DNA of 64,000 nt from Hygrocybe punicea (taxonomy: Eukaryota; Basidiomycota; Agaricomycetes; Agaricales; Hygrophoraceae): the NCBI GenBank assembly GCA_963556145.1, contig OY744461.1, positions 1,922,001 through 1,986,000 on the forward strand. Direction: 5' to 3'. Position 1 is the stretch's first letter; each line of letters opens with the position of its first letter. Position numbers and translations under genes: made by a program. The notes beneath the pieces were generated by a model that had not been told where the DNA came from, ran no database searches, and worked only from the letters and a program-made list of their open reading frames with translations. Shown here piece by piece: positions 10,839-21,529 of the stretch.

Positions 10839-12350
10839 TTAATCGTCGTCGGGTGAGGAGTCTATAGAGGGCGGGTACGTTGGATCATCAAGATCGTTTG
10901 AATCGGTATCGTCGGCATCGGGGTATTGTAAGAAGTCGTCCAACGGTATCGATATTTTTGAGCGGGCGTGGTAGGGTACGACTCGGAAAGCGGCAAATAG
11001 AGATTTAGAAACCGCACCGTCGAGTTCGGCGAGTATGTAGGATCCGCCTTCTGTTTTCCTGACGACAACCATGGGTCCAAAGTACCGCGGTTTTGCTTTA
11101 CGATCGAGAGACATTTCGATACGTGAATTTCGGACGAGAACGAGGTTACCGGGTTCGAAGTCGTAAACTTTGATCGTGTTGGCGTATTTCTGCTCGAATT
11201 GCCGGGCGGACACGAGCCGAGATTTGGTAAGCTTTTCTTTGACCCGATCGAGGTCGGCTTCTCGTTTACGAAGTTGTTGGGCGCGGATGACTATGAGGTC
11301 GGTCGTAGACATTGTATCTTGCGTCGGAACCATGTACGTAGCTTCGGCAAAATCGAATGGAAAAAGCGGTTCTACTCCGTGTGCGATGTAGTAGGACGAG
11401 TATCCGAGGCTTTTGTGTGTCGTGACCCGTTCGGCCCAAAATACGGAGTGGGTTACGGTGTGCCATTTCTTTTCATCTCCGTCACAACTTTTCATAATGG
11501 CCTCCCGGACATCTAGGTGGCGATGCTCAATGGGTCCATTCGCTTGTGAGTTATAGGGCGAAATGCGGATGTGGCGGATACCGTAGCGGGAGGCGAGATA
11601 GTCGAGCGCTTCTACGAACGGCTTGCCGTTGTCGGTGACGATTTCTTCGAGAGCGCCCCAACGGCATAAGATGTCTTCGAACAAGAACGTGCCGATGGTG
11701 GAGCCGGTCTCGCGGCGTAACATGCGGAACTCAGGGTAGGCGGACAGGGAGCAACGGGCTTGGACGATGTATCGATAGCCGCCGGATCGTGGCATAAACA
11801 TTGTGTCGACATACGCTTTACGAAATAGCGAGGCCGGTGTAGCGACGGTGGGCGGAATGTGATGATAACGCATTTGCCGTACTTGGCACTGATGGCAAGA
11901 CTGGACGTACCACTTAACATCGTGGTCGAGGTGCGGCCACCAGAAACGATCGAGTAGCCGAGCGCGGACGGAGAATATACCTTTGTGGCCGAGAGAGTCG
12001 TGAGCGTCTTTGAGTAACTGAAGCCGGCGGTCGGGCGGTATGACGAGTTTGTGTTTTCCGTGACGGTCTTTGCGCCAAAGCTTGTTATCGGTGACGAAGA
12101 ATTCAAGGGCGTATCGTAGGAACAGACGGTATTCTTCGTCCGTGAAGTTCGCGGGTCGGGTTAGATCTCGTAACCAAGTCTCGATGAGGGCAAGACGAGC
12201 GTCGGCCGCGCGGGCTTTATCGGATCGCGGTATGTCAGATACGGCTTCCTGATTTGTGTAGACGAGGACGGCGGGTAATTCTTGGAGTCGGTCGGCTGTG
12301 GCACGGCAGCGGCCGCATACGGCAATTGGCTTAGACGGTATGGGGACGGG
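10839..12350 (-). pseudogene. Retro-1 pol: zinc-binding and integrase domains
   Basis: Reading from 12350 downward there is an H-H-C-C zinc region (HDSLGHKGIFSVRAR.. then SCHQCQVRQ) followed by the integrase core. Candidate catalytic residues are Asp in AYVDTMFM, Asp in IVTDNGKPF and Glu in NGPIEHRHLD, with the usual spacing. A C-terminal stretch PGNLVLVRNSRIEMSLDRK..PRYFGPMVVV resembles the gypsy GPY/F-type integrase tail. The product inserts cDNA into the genome. A single TGA at about 12351-12353 separates it from the RNase H part; otherwise the frame is open. Confidence 0.85.
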
Positions 12351-13513
12351 TCAGTAGTTGACGACTTCCATAAAGAAACCGTAGGAGTGGTCGAGCCAAT
12401 CGTCGGAATCGTTGATCTCCTTGGGGTCTTCTGCAGCGCGGGGACGTCGGGAGAGTCCGTCGGGTGCACCGTGTGCGGAAGCGGGTACGTGAACGAGTCT
12501 AAAGTCAAATAAGAGCACGCCGGCTATCCATCGGTTGATCGTTGCATTGGGCTGAATGTCGGGGTTGTTGAGCATCCCTTTTATGTACTTTGCGTCGACT
12601 TCAACGGTGAGGTTGCGGACGCCGATAATGAAAATCCGATAGGCGCGGAGGGCCCTGAAGAGGCCGTAGAGTTCGAGCTTGGACTGGGAGTATCGGGCTT
12701 CGCGTTCGTTCCACGATATTGAACCAAAGCGATTCGGATAGCGCTTTCCGTCGGCGCGGATTTGCATAAGAACGAAGCCGACTCCAAGAACGGATGAATC
12801 GACGGCGAGAATCACTTCCCATTCACGCGTGTAGTCGATAGCGCGCAGCGCTGGCGACGTAATGACGGCGTTTTTGAGGTAGTCGACGGCGGTCTCTTCT
12901 TCTTCACCAAATTCGAAGGGTATACCTTTGCGGGTAAGACGGACAAGGGGTCGGGAGTGGAGTGAGAAGTCCTTGATAAAAATACGCAAGACGCCGCAGA
13001 TACCGAGAAAGGCGCGAACTTCGGTGAGGTTGGTCGGCAGTGGCCAATTGCGAATCTTCTGTACTTTGGAGTCGTCGGCTACTCTTCCTTCGTATGTGCA
13101 TCGGTGGCCAACAACAATGACTGAGGGTCGACACAACTCGAGTTTTTTGCCGTTGAAGGTACCGCCGACATAGCGGAAACGCTGGATGACGCGGTTGACA
13201 CCTTGGAAGTGCTCCCAAATGAAACGTTGAATTGCCGGGTTCTCGGGTATAGTCTCGTAGGTACCGTCGGGTTGCTCGTAGCGGGTTGGAGGCCCTTTGA
13301 CGGGAATATCGTCCATATACGGAACGGCAAGATGAGGGATTTCGTCACGGAGGATGTACGTGGAGTCACCGTGTAGGATCTGCGGGGAATTTGTGTATCC
13401 CATAGCAATCCGCGTAAGTCGAAGCGTTCCAAGTGGAGACTGAAAGGTCATATAGTCACGAGACGAGGGGTGGACGAGGCGTTGGTCGAAAGAGACGAAG
13501 AGGTCGAAGGAAG
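12351..13513 (-). pseudogene. Retro-1 pol: reverse transcriptase C-part and RNase H
   Basis: The minus-strand frame runs ASFDLFVSFDQRLV..SRDYMTFQSPLG..MGYTNSPQ, then the catalytic box VPYMDDI, thumb and connection, then an RNase H-type domain (AVDSSVLGVGFVLMQ .. EVDAKYIKGMLNN .. HGAPDGLSRRP). The N-terminal fingers lie at 20550-21527, across the foldback element. Removing that element and one CGTAG duplication rejoins GGHSCY-ASFDLF in frame. The ORF ends in a TGA before the integrase zinc region. Confidence 0.88.
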
Positions 13514-13529
13514 CGTAGCCAGTAGACCC

Positions 13530-15250
13530 AGTCGTTTTGGTTAACCCAATCGCAGATATAGTTGCAAAAGGTAGGTACACATAGCGCAGTTGCTTGCTGG
13601 GGGGGTAGGTTAACCCAAAAGACAGCACTTGCTGGGGAAATGTGGTGTGGTAGGTTGACCCAGGTACAGCTCTTGCTGGTCAAGGCTGGCTGGTTGGGTC
13701 AACCTGGTGTCAGCTCTGCCATGGAGTCGGTTAACCCAGGGCAGCTATTCCAGGATGGTTGGGTTGACCCAGGCCCAGCTGTTCAAGCCATGTGGGTTGA
13801 CCTGGCTGCAGTTATTGTTGCAGCACTGGGTTGACCCCAGTCCAGCTCTTGCTGCAGGCTGGGGTTGACCTAGATGCAGCTGTTGCTGCAGAACTGGGTT
13901 GACTAGGGCCCAGCACTTGCTGGAGGGTGGGGTGACTGGGGTCCAGCGATTGCTGCAGCACTGGGTTGACCTGGCCCCAGCTCTTGCTGCAGCACCGGGT
14001 CAACCAAGGGCCAGTTATTGCTGCAGCATGGGGTTGACCTGGTCCCAGCTCTTGCTGCAGCACAGGGTCAACCTGGGCCCAGCTATTGCTGCAGCATTGG
14101 GTTGACCTGGGCCCAGCTATTGTTGCAGCACTGGGTTGACCCGGGTCCAGCACCTGCTGCAGGGCTTGGGTTGACCAGGATCAGCTATTGCTGCAGCACC
14201 AGGTCGACCTGGGCCCAGGTATTGCTGCAGCATTGGGCTGACCCGGGTCCAGCACCTGCAGGGCTTGGGTTGACCAGGATCCAGCTGTTGCTGCACCACC
14301 AGGTCGACCTGGGCCCAGCTATTGCTGCCGCATTGGGTTGACCTGGGCCAGATATTGCTGCAGCATTGGGTCGACCTGGTCCCAGCTCTTGCTGCAGCAT
14401 TGGGTTGACCTGGTCCCAGCTCTTTCCGCAGCACTGGGTCGACCTGGGCCCAGCTCTTGCTGCAGCATTGGGTCAACCCAGGTCCAGCTCTTGTTGCAGC
14501 ATTGGGTCAACCCAGGTCCAGCACCTGCTGCAGGGCTTGGGTTGACCAGGATCCAGCTATTGCTGCAGCACTTGGTTGACCCTGGCCCAGCACTTGCTGC
14601 AGGGTAGGTTGACCAGGGTCCAGCTATTGCTGCAGCACTGGGTTGACCCAGGTCCAGCACCTGCTGCAGGGCTTGGGTTGACCGGGAGCCAGCGATTGCT
14701 GCAGCACTGGGTTGACCTGGCCCCAGCTCTTGCTGCAGCACCGGGTCAACCCAGGGCCAGTTATTGCTGCAGCATTAGGTGGAACCAGGTCCAGCACCTG
14801 CTGCAGGGCTTGGGTTGACCAGGATCCAGCTATTGCTGCAGCACCAGGTCGACCTGGGCCCAGCTATTGCTGCAACATTGGGTCGACCTGGGCCAGCTAT
14901 TGCTGCAGGATTGGGTTGACCTGGCCCCAGCTCTTGCTGCAGCCCCAGGTCGACCTGGGCCCAGCTATTGCCACAGCATTGGGTTGACCTCAGCCTAGCT
15001 ATTGCTGCAGCACTGGGTTGACCCAGGTCCAGCACTTGCTGCAGGATAGGTTGCCAGGGGCACAGCTCGTTCTGCACCATTGGGTTGATCCTGGACCCAC
15101 TGATGGGGCAGGCTTGGGTTCACCAGGGTCTGGCTATTGCTCCAGCACTGCATTGCCATGCCCAGCTTTTGCTGCAGAAATGGGTTGACCCTGGCCCAGC
15201 TCTCCCTGCAGCATTGGGTTGACCAGCGTCCAGCTCTTGCTGCAATGTGG
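13530..15250. repeat. Minisatellite in left foldback arm
   Basis: About forty head-to-tail units of roughly 33-36 bp follow the consensus GGTTGACC, TGGGCCCAGC, then TATTGCTGCAGCA with CTG/TTG joints. Units are degenerate towards the outer end (about 13530-13790). The array is open in several frames on both strands, giving repetitive LLLQHWVDLGPA-like ORFs that I treat as by-products. 15250-15745 is AT-rich and non-repetitive but is mirrored in the right arm. Confidence 0.85.
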
Positions 15251-15745
15251 GCTCATGTCGGTCGACAGGCTTGCATCACATCCCACTTTGCCTGCATGTA
15301 TTTCATGTTCCAAACATTGCCAGAGCCCACACCAGCTCAAGCCAATATTTATTCAGAAACTGCCATATAAAGTAATCAAAAATTTTCAACCTGTACATGA
15401 CATAAATGTACCACGTAATATAATTTGAATGCACTTATTAAAAACACAGGGAATAGCAAAATTAAAATTTTATTATTTTGACAATGCACAATCTCTTACT
15501 TTTACTATCAGTCAGCCATTACAGGAGCTACTTATCCCCAATGACAATCTATGACAAAATCAGAACTTACCCCACTTGGAATATTGTGCTTTTCTATTCA
15601 ATATTGCTAAATTCTCCATTGGAATCAATATATATAACCTCACCATTACTTAAAATAGACATAAATTTAATGATTATTTTATCCAAATACCTAATTAAAT
15701 AGTGAAGGGCAGAAGGCAGGTGAGAGGAAGATAGGTGGGTGTGGA

Positions 15746-16675
15746 GTGGGAGGAAGGTGGGAGTGGGAGAAGGGAGTGGGAGTGGAGTGGGAGTGGGAGA
15801 AGAGGGAAGGTGGGAAGGCAGCAGGGAAGGGAGGGAGACAGAGACGGAGACGGAGACGGAGACGGAGAGGGACAGGGAGAGAGGGAGGAGAGTGGACTGT
15901 ACATACGTTCCCGTTGTCCTCGTCATCTTCGTCTACGTCTCCGCCGTCCTCGTCCCCCTCGTTCCCGTCCCCGTCCCCGTCCCCGTCCACGCCGTTCCGG
16001 TCCCTGTCGTTCCCGTTCCCGTCATTCCTCTCGTCGTTGTCATCGTCGTCGTTGTCGTCGTCATCTGCCGTAGTCCTCGTCGTCCGATGGATGGTCGTCG
16101 TCGTCTGCGTCGTCCTGTCGTCCCCTAGCTGGCCGTCCCCGTCGTTCCCGTCCCCGTTGTCCCCGTTCCCAACGTCGTCCTCGTTGTCGTCATCCCCGTC
16201 TCCGTCCCTGTCGTCGTCCTCGTCGATCCCTGGATGGTCGTCGACTCCGTCGTCCTGTCGTCTCTTCGCTGGCCGTCTCCGTCCCCGTCGTCTTCCCCGG
16301 CTGGCCGTCTGTGCCCTCGTCGCCTCTGTCCTCGTCGTTGCCTGCCATCCGCCGTTTCGGCCCTTCAGTTGGGCGTTGAGGTGACATGGCGCGGGCATGC
16401 GTGTTGCGGTCAATTCCAGGCGCGGCAGTGAGAAAGTCCTTCATAAAAACAATAATATTAGCTAGCATAGTAATAGTAATAAATTTTGAGAAATATACAT
16501 ACCTTCTACTTGATTTTGCTGCTGTTGCTGTTCTCGTGGACGCATCGTGGAGTACGCGAACCCACGCCGGAGGTTGCCGATTGCCCAAACGGGCGCGAGT
16601 TGCCTTATATGTAACCAAGATCTTACTTTTCTCAGTGTAATTGCATGGAGCACAACAACTGTGTAGCACATTTAA
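15746..16675 (-). pseudogene. Foldback internal gene, left copy (basic then acidic D/G tail)
   Basis: Minus strand. A 5' exon region near 16620-16510 contains a CCGTTTGGGCAATCGGCAAC block and a Gln-rich MRPREQQQQQNQ stretch, followed by a GTATGT intron and a second exon from about 16430. That exon encodes a basic Arg/Thr-rich segment, then a long Asp/Gly/Asn-rich acidic tail (GDGDDDNEDDVGNGD..). It is homologous to, but well diverged from, the plus-strand copy at 17315-17962. No known domain is recognised; the composition suggests a nucleic-acid or histone-binding tail, but that is only inference. Confidence 0.45.
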
Positions 16676-16689
16676 GACCATGTAGGGAT

Positions 16690-17300
16690 AGAATTAGCCT
16701 CTAACTACATCCTCCCCAAATTTTGTATTTTATTATGGCATACATAGAGAGATATCCATGATTCATTGATACCTCCCTGCCAATTTCGGACCCTTCAAAT
16801 GCTACTTTACCAATATTGCTCTGAAAAATATGAGAATAATTGTGAAACTACTATGTAAAGTATCTATTGTATTGATGATCAGTGCCTGGCACTTGGTGGT
16901 CCCAGAATCTGTTGTAGCCAAGAAATGAAAGGTTCAAAGTAAAGCTGAACTTGAAGCTTGAAGTTCGGACTTGGTTGATGGGTCAGCCACAATGCACAAT
17001 TCTGTGCATTTGCTTGGCTGAAACAAAGGTCCTGGTCCACCAACAATCAGGCACTTATGTGTACCACAATGAGTACTCATTCAAGTACTCCTTAGATTAA
17101 TTTCAGATTTTTAAGACGAAGTTAGATCATTAAGGGTCCAATTCTGGCAGAGGAATGGAATAAATTGTGAATAGCTCTTGATGCAGGGCCGAATAAAATA
17201 CAAATTTTGGTGTGAGGGTAGATATACCATATTTACACCTTTTGAGGATCTCACTTCGGGTATGCATGCATTGTTGTGCATGCTAGAAGATTCAAAAGCT
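16690..17300. other. Unique core of the foldback element
   Basis: This is about 600 bp of ordinary-composition sequence that does not pair with either arm and shows no convincing ORF, repeat or RNA gene. It lies between the two inverted gene copies and would be the loop of the folded element. Promoters for the two divergent genes are expected here, but no specific signal can be named. Confidence 0.4.
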
Positions 17301-17314
17301 TCAGCGACACTTCC

Positions 17315-17962
17315 ATGTTTGGCAACTCGAACCCGTTTGGGAAATCGGCAACTGCCGGTTGGCTTTCCCGCGCGAGTTCAAACATCGACTCGTTTTCAAC
17401 AAGAACGCGTCAACGTTGACAGGAGACGGGTGCAGAGGAGCACCCGAGGTAATTTCTGATTTTAACTTTTTGGTATTCTTTGCTAATTGTTGACCTTTTG
17501 CAGGTACCCCACGCCAAACAGGCGATTCCGAACACCCAACAGCAGAACACAACGCGCCAGCAAACAGAACGGAAGCCGACGAAAACGGCCACCGTGAGGA
17601 TGCCGCGAGGCCGGGTACGAGGATGCGCCAACGACCAGGACGGACGGCCGAGACAACCACGACGGCAACGACGAGGACAGTCGACGAGGTCACAGACGGC
17701 CGGCGAGGGGACGTCGGGGCGGAGAAGGATAGCGACGGGACGACAGGACGACGGAGACGACGACGACCATCCGGGGGACGACGACAACCATCCAGGTGAC
17801 GAGGAGGACGACGACGGGGACGGAGACACGGATGACGACGACAACGAGGACGATGACGACGAGGACGGGAACGACGGGAACAGGTACGACAGCGACGGGG
17901 ACGACGGGGACGAGGACGGCGGAGACGCAGACGAGGACGACGGGACGAGGACGACGGGATGA
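17315..17962 (+). pseudogene. Foldback internal gene, right copy
   Basis: The start ATG at 17315 opens MFGNSNPFGKSATAGWLSR.., matching the left copy's 5' exon. A GTAATT..TTTTGCAG intron spans 17449-17503. The downstream exon encodes a basic segment followed by an acidic D/G-rich tail (DDDDHPGDDDNHPGDEEDDD..). A TGA where CGA would give Arg lies in exon 1 (CAACGT-TGA), and the second exon reads best in another frame, so it looks decayed. It transcribes away from the core, divergent from the left copy. Confidence 0.45.
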
Positions 17963-18759
17963 GGACGACGGGACGAGGACGGCGGAGATGCAGACGAAGA
18001 CGACGAGGACGACGGAAACGCGAGAGGTATGTACATCCCACCCCTGCTCCCTCTCCCTCTCCCTATCCCAGTCCTCCTCCATCTCCATCTGCCTCTCCCT
18101 CTCCCTGCTGCCCTTCCCTCCTGCCTCCACCTTCCCTCTTCTCCCACTCCCACCCCCTTCTCCCACACCCATCCCCTTCTCCCATTCCCACCTTTCTCCA
18201 CTCCCACTCCCACCTTCTTCCCACTCCCACTCCCACTGTCTTCCCACTCCACACCCACCTATCTTCCTCTCACCTGCCTTCTGCCCTTCACTATTTAATT
18301 AGGTATTTGGATAAAATAATCATTAAATTTATGTGTCTATTTTAAGTAATAGTGAGGTTATATATATTGATTCCAATGGAGAATTGAGCAATATTGAATA
18401 GAAAAGCACAATATTCCAAGTGGGGTAAGTTCTGATTTTGTCATAGATTGTCATTGGGGATAAGTAGCTCCTGTAATGGCTGACTGATAGTAAAAGTAAG
18501 AGATTGTGCATTGTCAAAATAATAAAATTTTAATTTTGCTATTCCCTGTGTTTTTAATAAGTGCATTCAAATTATATTACGTGGTACATTTATGTCATGT
18601 ACAGGTTGAAAATTTTTGATTACTTTATATGGCAGTTTCTGAATAAATATTGGCTTGAGCTGGTGTGGGCTCTGGCAATGTTTGGAACATGAAATACATG
18701 CAGGCAAAGTGGGATGTGATGCAAGCCTGTCGACCGACATGAGCCCACATTGCAGCAAG

Positions 18760-20530
18760 AGCTGGACGCTGGTCAACCCAATGCTGCAGGGAGAGCTGGG
18801 CCAGGGTCAACCCATTTCTGCAGCAAAAGCTGGGCATGGCAATGCAGTGCTGGAGCAATAGCCAGACCCTGGTGAACCCAAGCCTGCCCCATCAGTGGGT
18901 CCAGGATCAACCCAATGGTGCAGAACGAGCTGTGCCCCTGGCAACCTATCCTGCAGCAAGTGCTGGACCTGGGTCAACCCAGTGCTGCAGCAATAGCTAG
19001 GCTGAGGTCAACCCAATGCTGTGGCAATAGCTGGGCCCAGGTCGACCTGGGGCTGCAGCAAGAGCTGGGGCCAGGTCAACCCAATCCTGCAGCAATAGCT
19101 GGCCCAGGTCGACCCAATGTTGCAGCAATAGCTGGGCCCAGGTCGACCTGGTGCTGCAGCAATAGCTGGATCCTGGTCAACCCAAGCCCTGCAGCAGGTG
19201 CTGGACCTGGTTCCACCTAATGCTGCAGCAATAACTGGCCCTGGGTTGACCCGGTGCTGCAGCAAGAGCTGGGGCCAGGTCAACCCAGTGCTGCAGCAAT
19301 CGCTGGCTCCCGGTCAACCCAAGCCCTGCAGCAGGTGCTGGACCTGGGTCAACCCAGTGCTGCAGCAATAGCTGGACCCTGGTCAACCTACCCTGCAGCA
19401 AGTGCTGGGCCAGGGTCAACCAAGTGCTGCAGCAATAGCTGGATCCTGGTCAACCCAAGCCCTGCAGCAGGTGCTGGACCTGGGTTGACCCAATGCTGCA
19501 ACAAGAGCTGGACCTGGGTTGACCCAATGCTGCAGCAAGAGCTGGGCCCAGGTCGACCCAGTGCTGCGGAAAGAGCTGGGACCAGGTCAACCCAATGCTG
19601 CAGCAAGAGCTGGGACCAGGTCGACCCAATGCTGCAGCAATATCTGGCCCAGGTCAACCCAATGCGGCAGCAATAGCTGGGCCCAGGTCGACCTGGTGGT
19701 GCAGCAACAGCTGGATCCTGGTCAACCCAAGCCCTGCAGGTGCTGGACCCGGGTCAGCCCAATGCTGCAGCAATACCTGGGCCCAGGTCGACCTGGTGCT
19801 GCAGCAATAGCTGATCCTGGTCAACCCAAGCCCTGCAGCAGGTGCTGGACCCGGGTCAACCCAGTGCTGCAACAATAGCTGGGCCCAGGTCAACCCAATG
19901 CTGCAGCAATAGCTGGGCCCAGGTTGACCCTGTGCTGCAGCAAGAGCTGGGACCAGGTCAACCCCATGCTGCAGCAATAACTGGCCCTTGGTTGACCCGG
20001 TGCTGCAGCAAGAGCTGGGGCCAGGTCAACCCCATGCTGCAGCAATAACTGGCCCTTGGTTGACCCGGTGCTGCAGCAAGAGCTGGGGCCAGGTCAACCC
20101 AGTGCTGCAGCAATCGCTGGACCCCAGTCACCCCACCCTCCAGCAAGTGCTGGGCCCTAGTCAACCCAGTTCTGCAGCAACAGCTGCATCTAGGTCAACC
20201 CCAGCCTGCAGCAAGAGCTGGACTGGGGTCAACCCAGTGCTGCAACAATAACTGCAGCCAGGTCAACCCACATGGCTTGAACAGCTGGGCCTGGGTCAAC
20301 CCAACCATCCTGGAATAGCTGCCCTGGGTTAACCGACTCCATGGCAGAGCTGACACCAGGTTGACCCAACCAGCCAGCCTTGACCAGCAAGAGCTGTACC
20401 TGGGTCAACCTACCACACCACATTTCCCCAGCAAGTGCTGTCTTTTGGGTTAACCTACCCCCCCAGCAAGCAACTGCGCTATGTGTACCTACCTTTTGCA
20501 ACTATATCTGCGATTGGGTTAACCAAAACG
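18760..20530. repeat. Minisatellite in right foldback arm
   Basis: This is the inverted counterpart of 13530-15250, with the same GGTCAACCCA / GCTGCAGCAATAGCTGG units read in reverse complement. One block around 19980-20080 (ATAACTGGCCCTTGGTTGACC..) is duplicated relative to the left arm, showing slippage or unequal exchange after the arms became identical. Confidence 0.85.
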
Positions 20531-20549
20531 ACTGGGTCTACTGGCGTAG

Positions 20550-21527
20550 CAAGAGTGGCCGCCAAAGGCCTCGGCCAAGTGCTCGGTCATGGGCGGTACG
20601 GCGGGATCGCGGATAGTGACGGCGTTAAGCGGCTGTAGATCATGGACGATTCGAAGAGACTTCCCATCCTTTTTCAAAACGCAGAACCAGCGGGAGCGGT
20701 ATGACGAATTCGAGGGTTCATAGGTACCGGCATTAATTTTGTCTTTGATGATGCCGATGACTTCGTTAAGGATGCCGGGTGGGATTGGGATATTGCGATG
20801 GACCCACGGGTCGTGCGGTACGGTGGGAATGTGGATCGGCGGGAAGTAGTCCGTATTGAACTGGCCTTTCTCGGATTCGTTCCAGGCGAAGGCGGCTTCT
20901 TGCGTTTTGATGATATGGTGGCCGAGTTTTTCTTCCTCAGGCCAAAGGAATCCATCCGAGTTCATCGGCATCGCGTCGTGTCGTTCCTGGGTATAGCGGG
21001 TGCCGGGTGTAAAGTCGGGCGGGTGAGTCGGGAGCGTGGGTAAATCGGCTAGCGGGTCGCCGGTGATCTCGCGTATGATGCGGTATTCGTCGGGGAGAGT
21101 GGTAGAAATTGGGCGGATACGATCGGCTACCTTCTTATACTTTTTCTTGGTAACGACTCCTTTTAGGTCCCTGGTAGGGGGGGTGGTATACGAGATATAA
21201 GTAGCGTGTTCAGTAGAGGCTTTGTTACAAATATTCGAAGAAGAAATATGTGACGCAGGAGCGGAGACGGAACAAGACGAAGGAAGGGTATCGGTAGTAC
21301 GTAGCTGATTTTGTACATCGGTCAACAATGAAATGTACTGGGCGGCAGTCTGAGGCTGAGACGAAGAGAAATCTAAATCGATAGAAAAACATAAGTCCTC
21401 TTCTAGGGGAAACGGCAAAAGGGAAGCATAGTTCGTGGTATAGGTGTGGTCGCTTTCGAGTGGCAGCTTCTCATCTCCCGGTGCGTCCTTTCCGAGAGGT
21501 ATCTCCAGGTCCTCGACTTCTAAAAAT
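20550..21527 (-). CDS. Retro-1 pol: N-terminal region and RT fingers
   Basis: The minus-strand frame, offset -1 from the gag-protease frame, runs from the shift site near 21527 through a low-complexity linker to the RT start. Visible RT features are RWFCVLKKDGKSLRIVHDLQPLNAVTIRD (fingers) and EAFGGHSCY, which joins ASFDLF at 13513 once the foldback is removed. No stop is seen within this segment. There is no initiator at its start, so expression probably depends on frameshifting from gag-protease. Confidence 0.82.
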
Positions 21528-21529
21528 CC
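21519..21529 (-). other. Candidate -1 frameshift site between gag-protease and pol
   Basis: The gag-protease frame ends CCG GAT TTT TAG. The same five T residues read one base back give GGA TTT TTA GAA, and this -1 frame is open into RT. A run of T at the stop codon allows P-site slippage. No stem-loop was tested. Confidence 0.45.

Larger units (their letters stand above)
13519..20544. mobile_element. 7.0-kb giant foldback element
   Basis: The ends are CCAGTAGACCCAGTCG and its exact reverse complement, flanked by perfect 5-bp CGTAG duplications (13514-13518, 20545-20549). Arms of about 2.2 kb (13519-15745 and 18253-20544) are nearly identical inverted copies, apart from at least one extra minisatellite unit in the right arm. 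The centre (15746-18252) holds two diverged inverted gene copies and a unique core. No transposase is recognisable, so it is presumably mobilised in trans. The 5-bp duplication with these termini does not let me place it in a superfamily. Confidence 0.85.

Noticed and set aside
13562..15340. Long repetitive ORFs (LLLQHWVDLGPA / AAAIAGPGQP types) in the foldback arms
   Set aside because: They are open in several frames on both strands because the minisatellite unit lacks stops. No start context, splice signals or domain.
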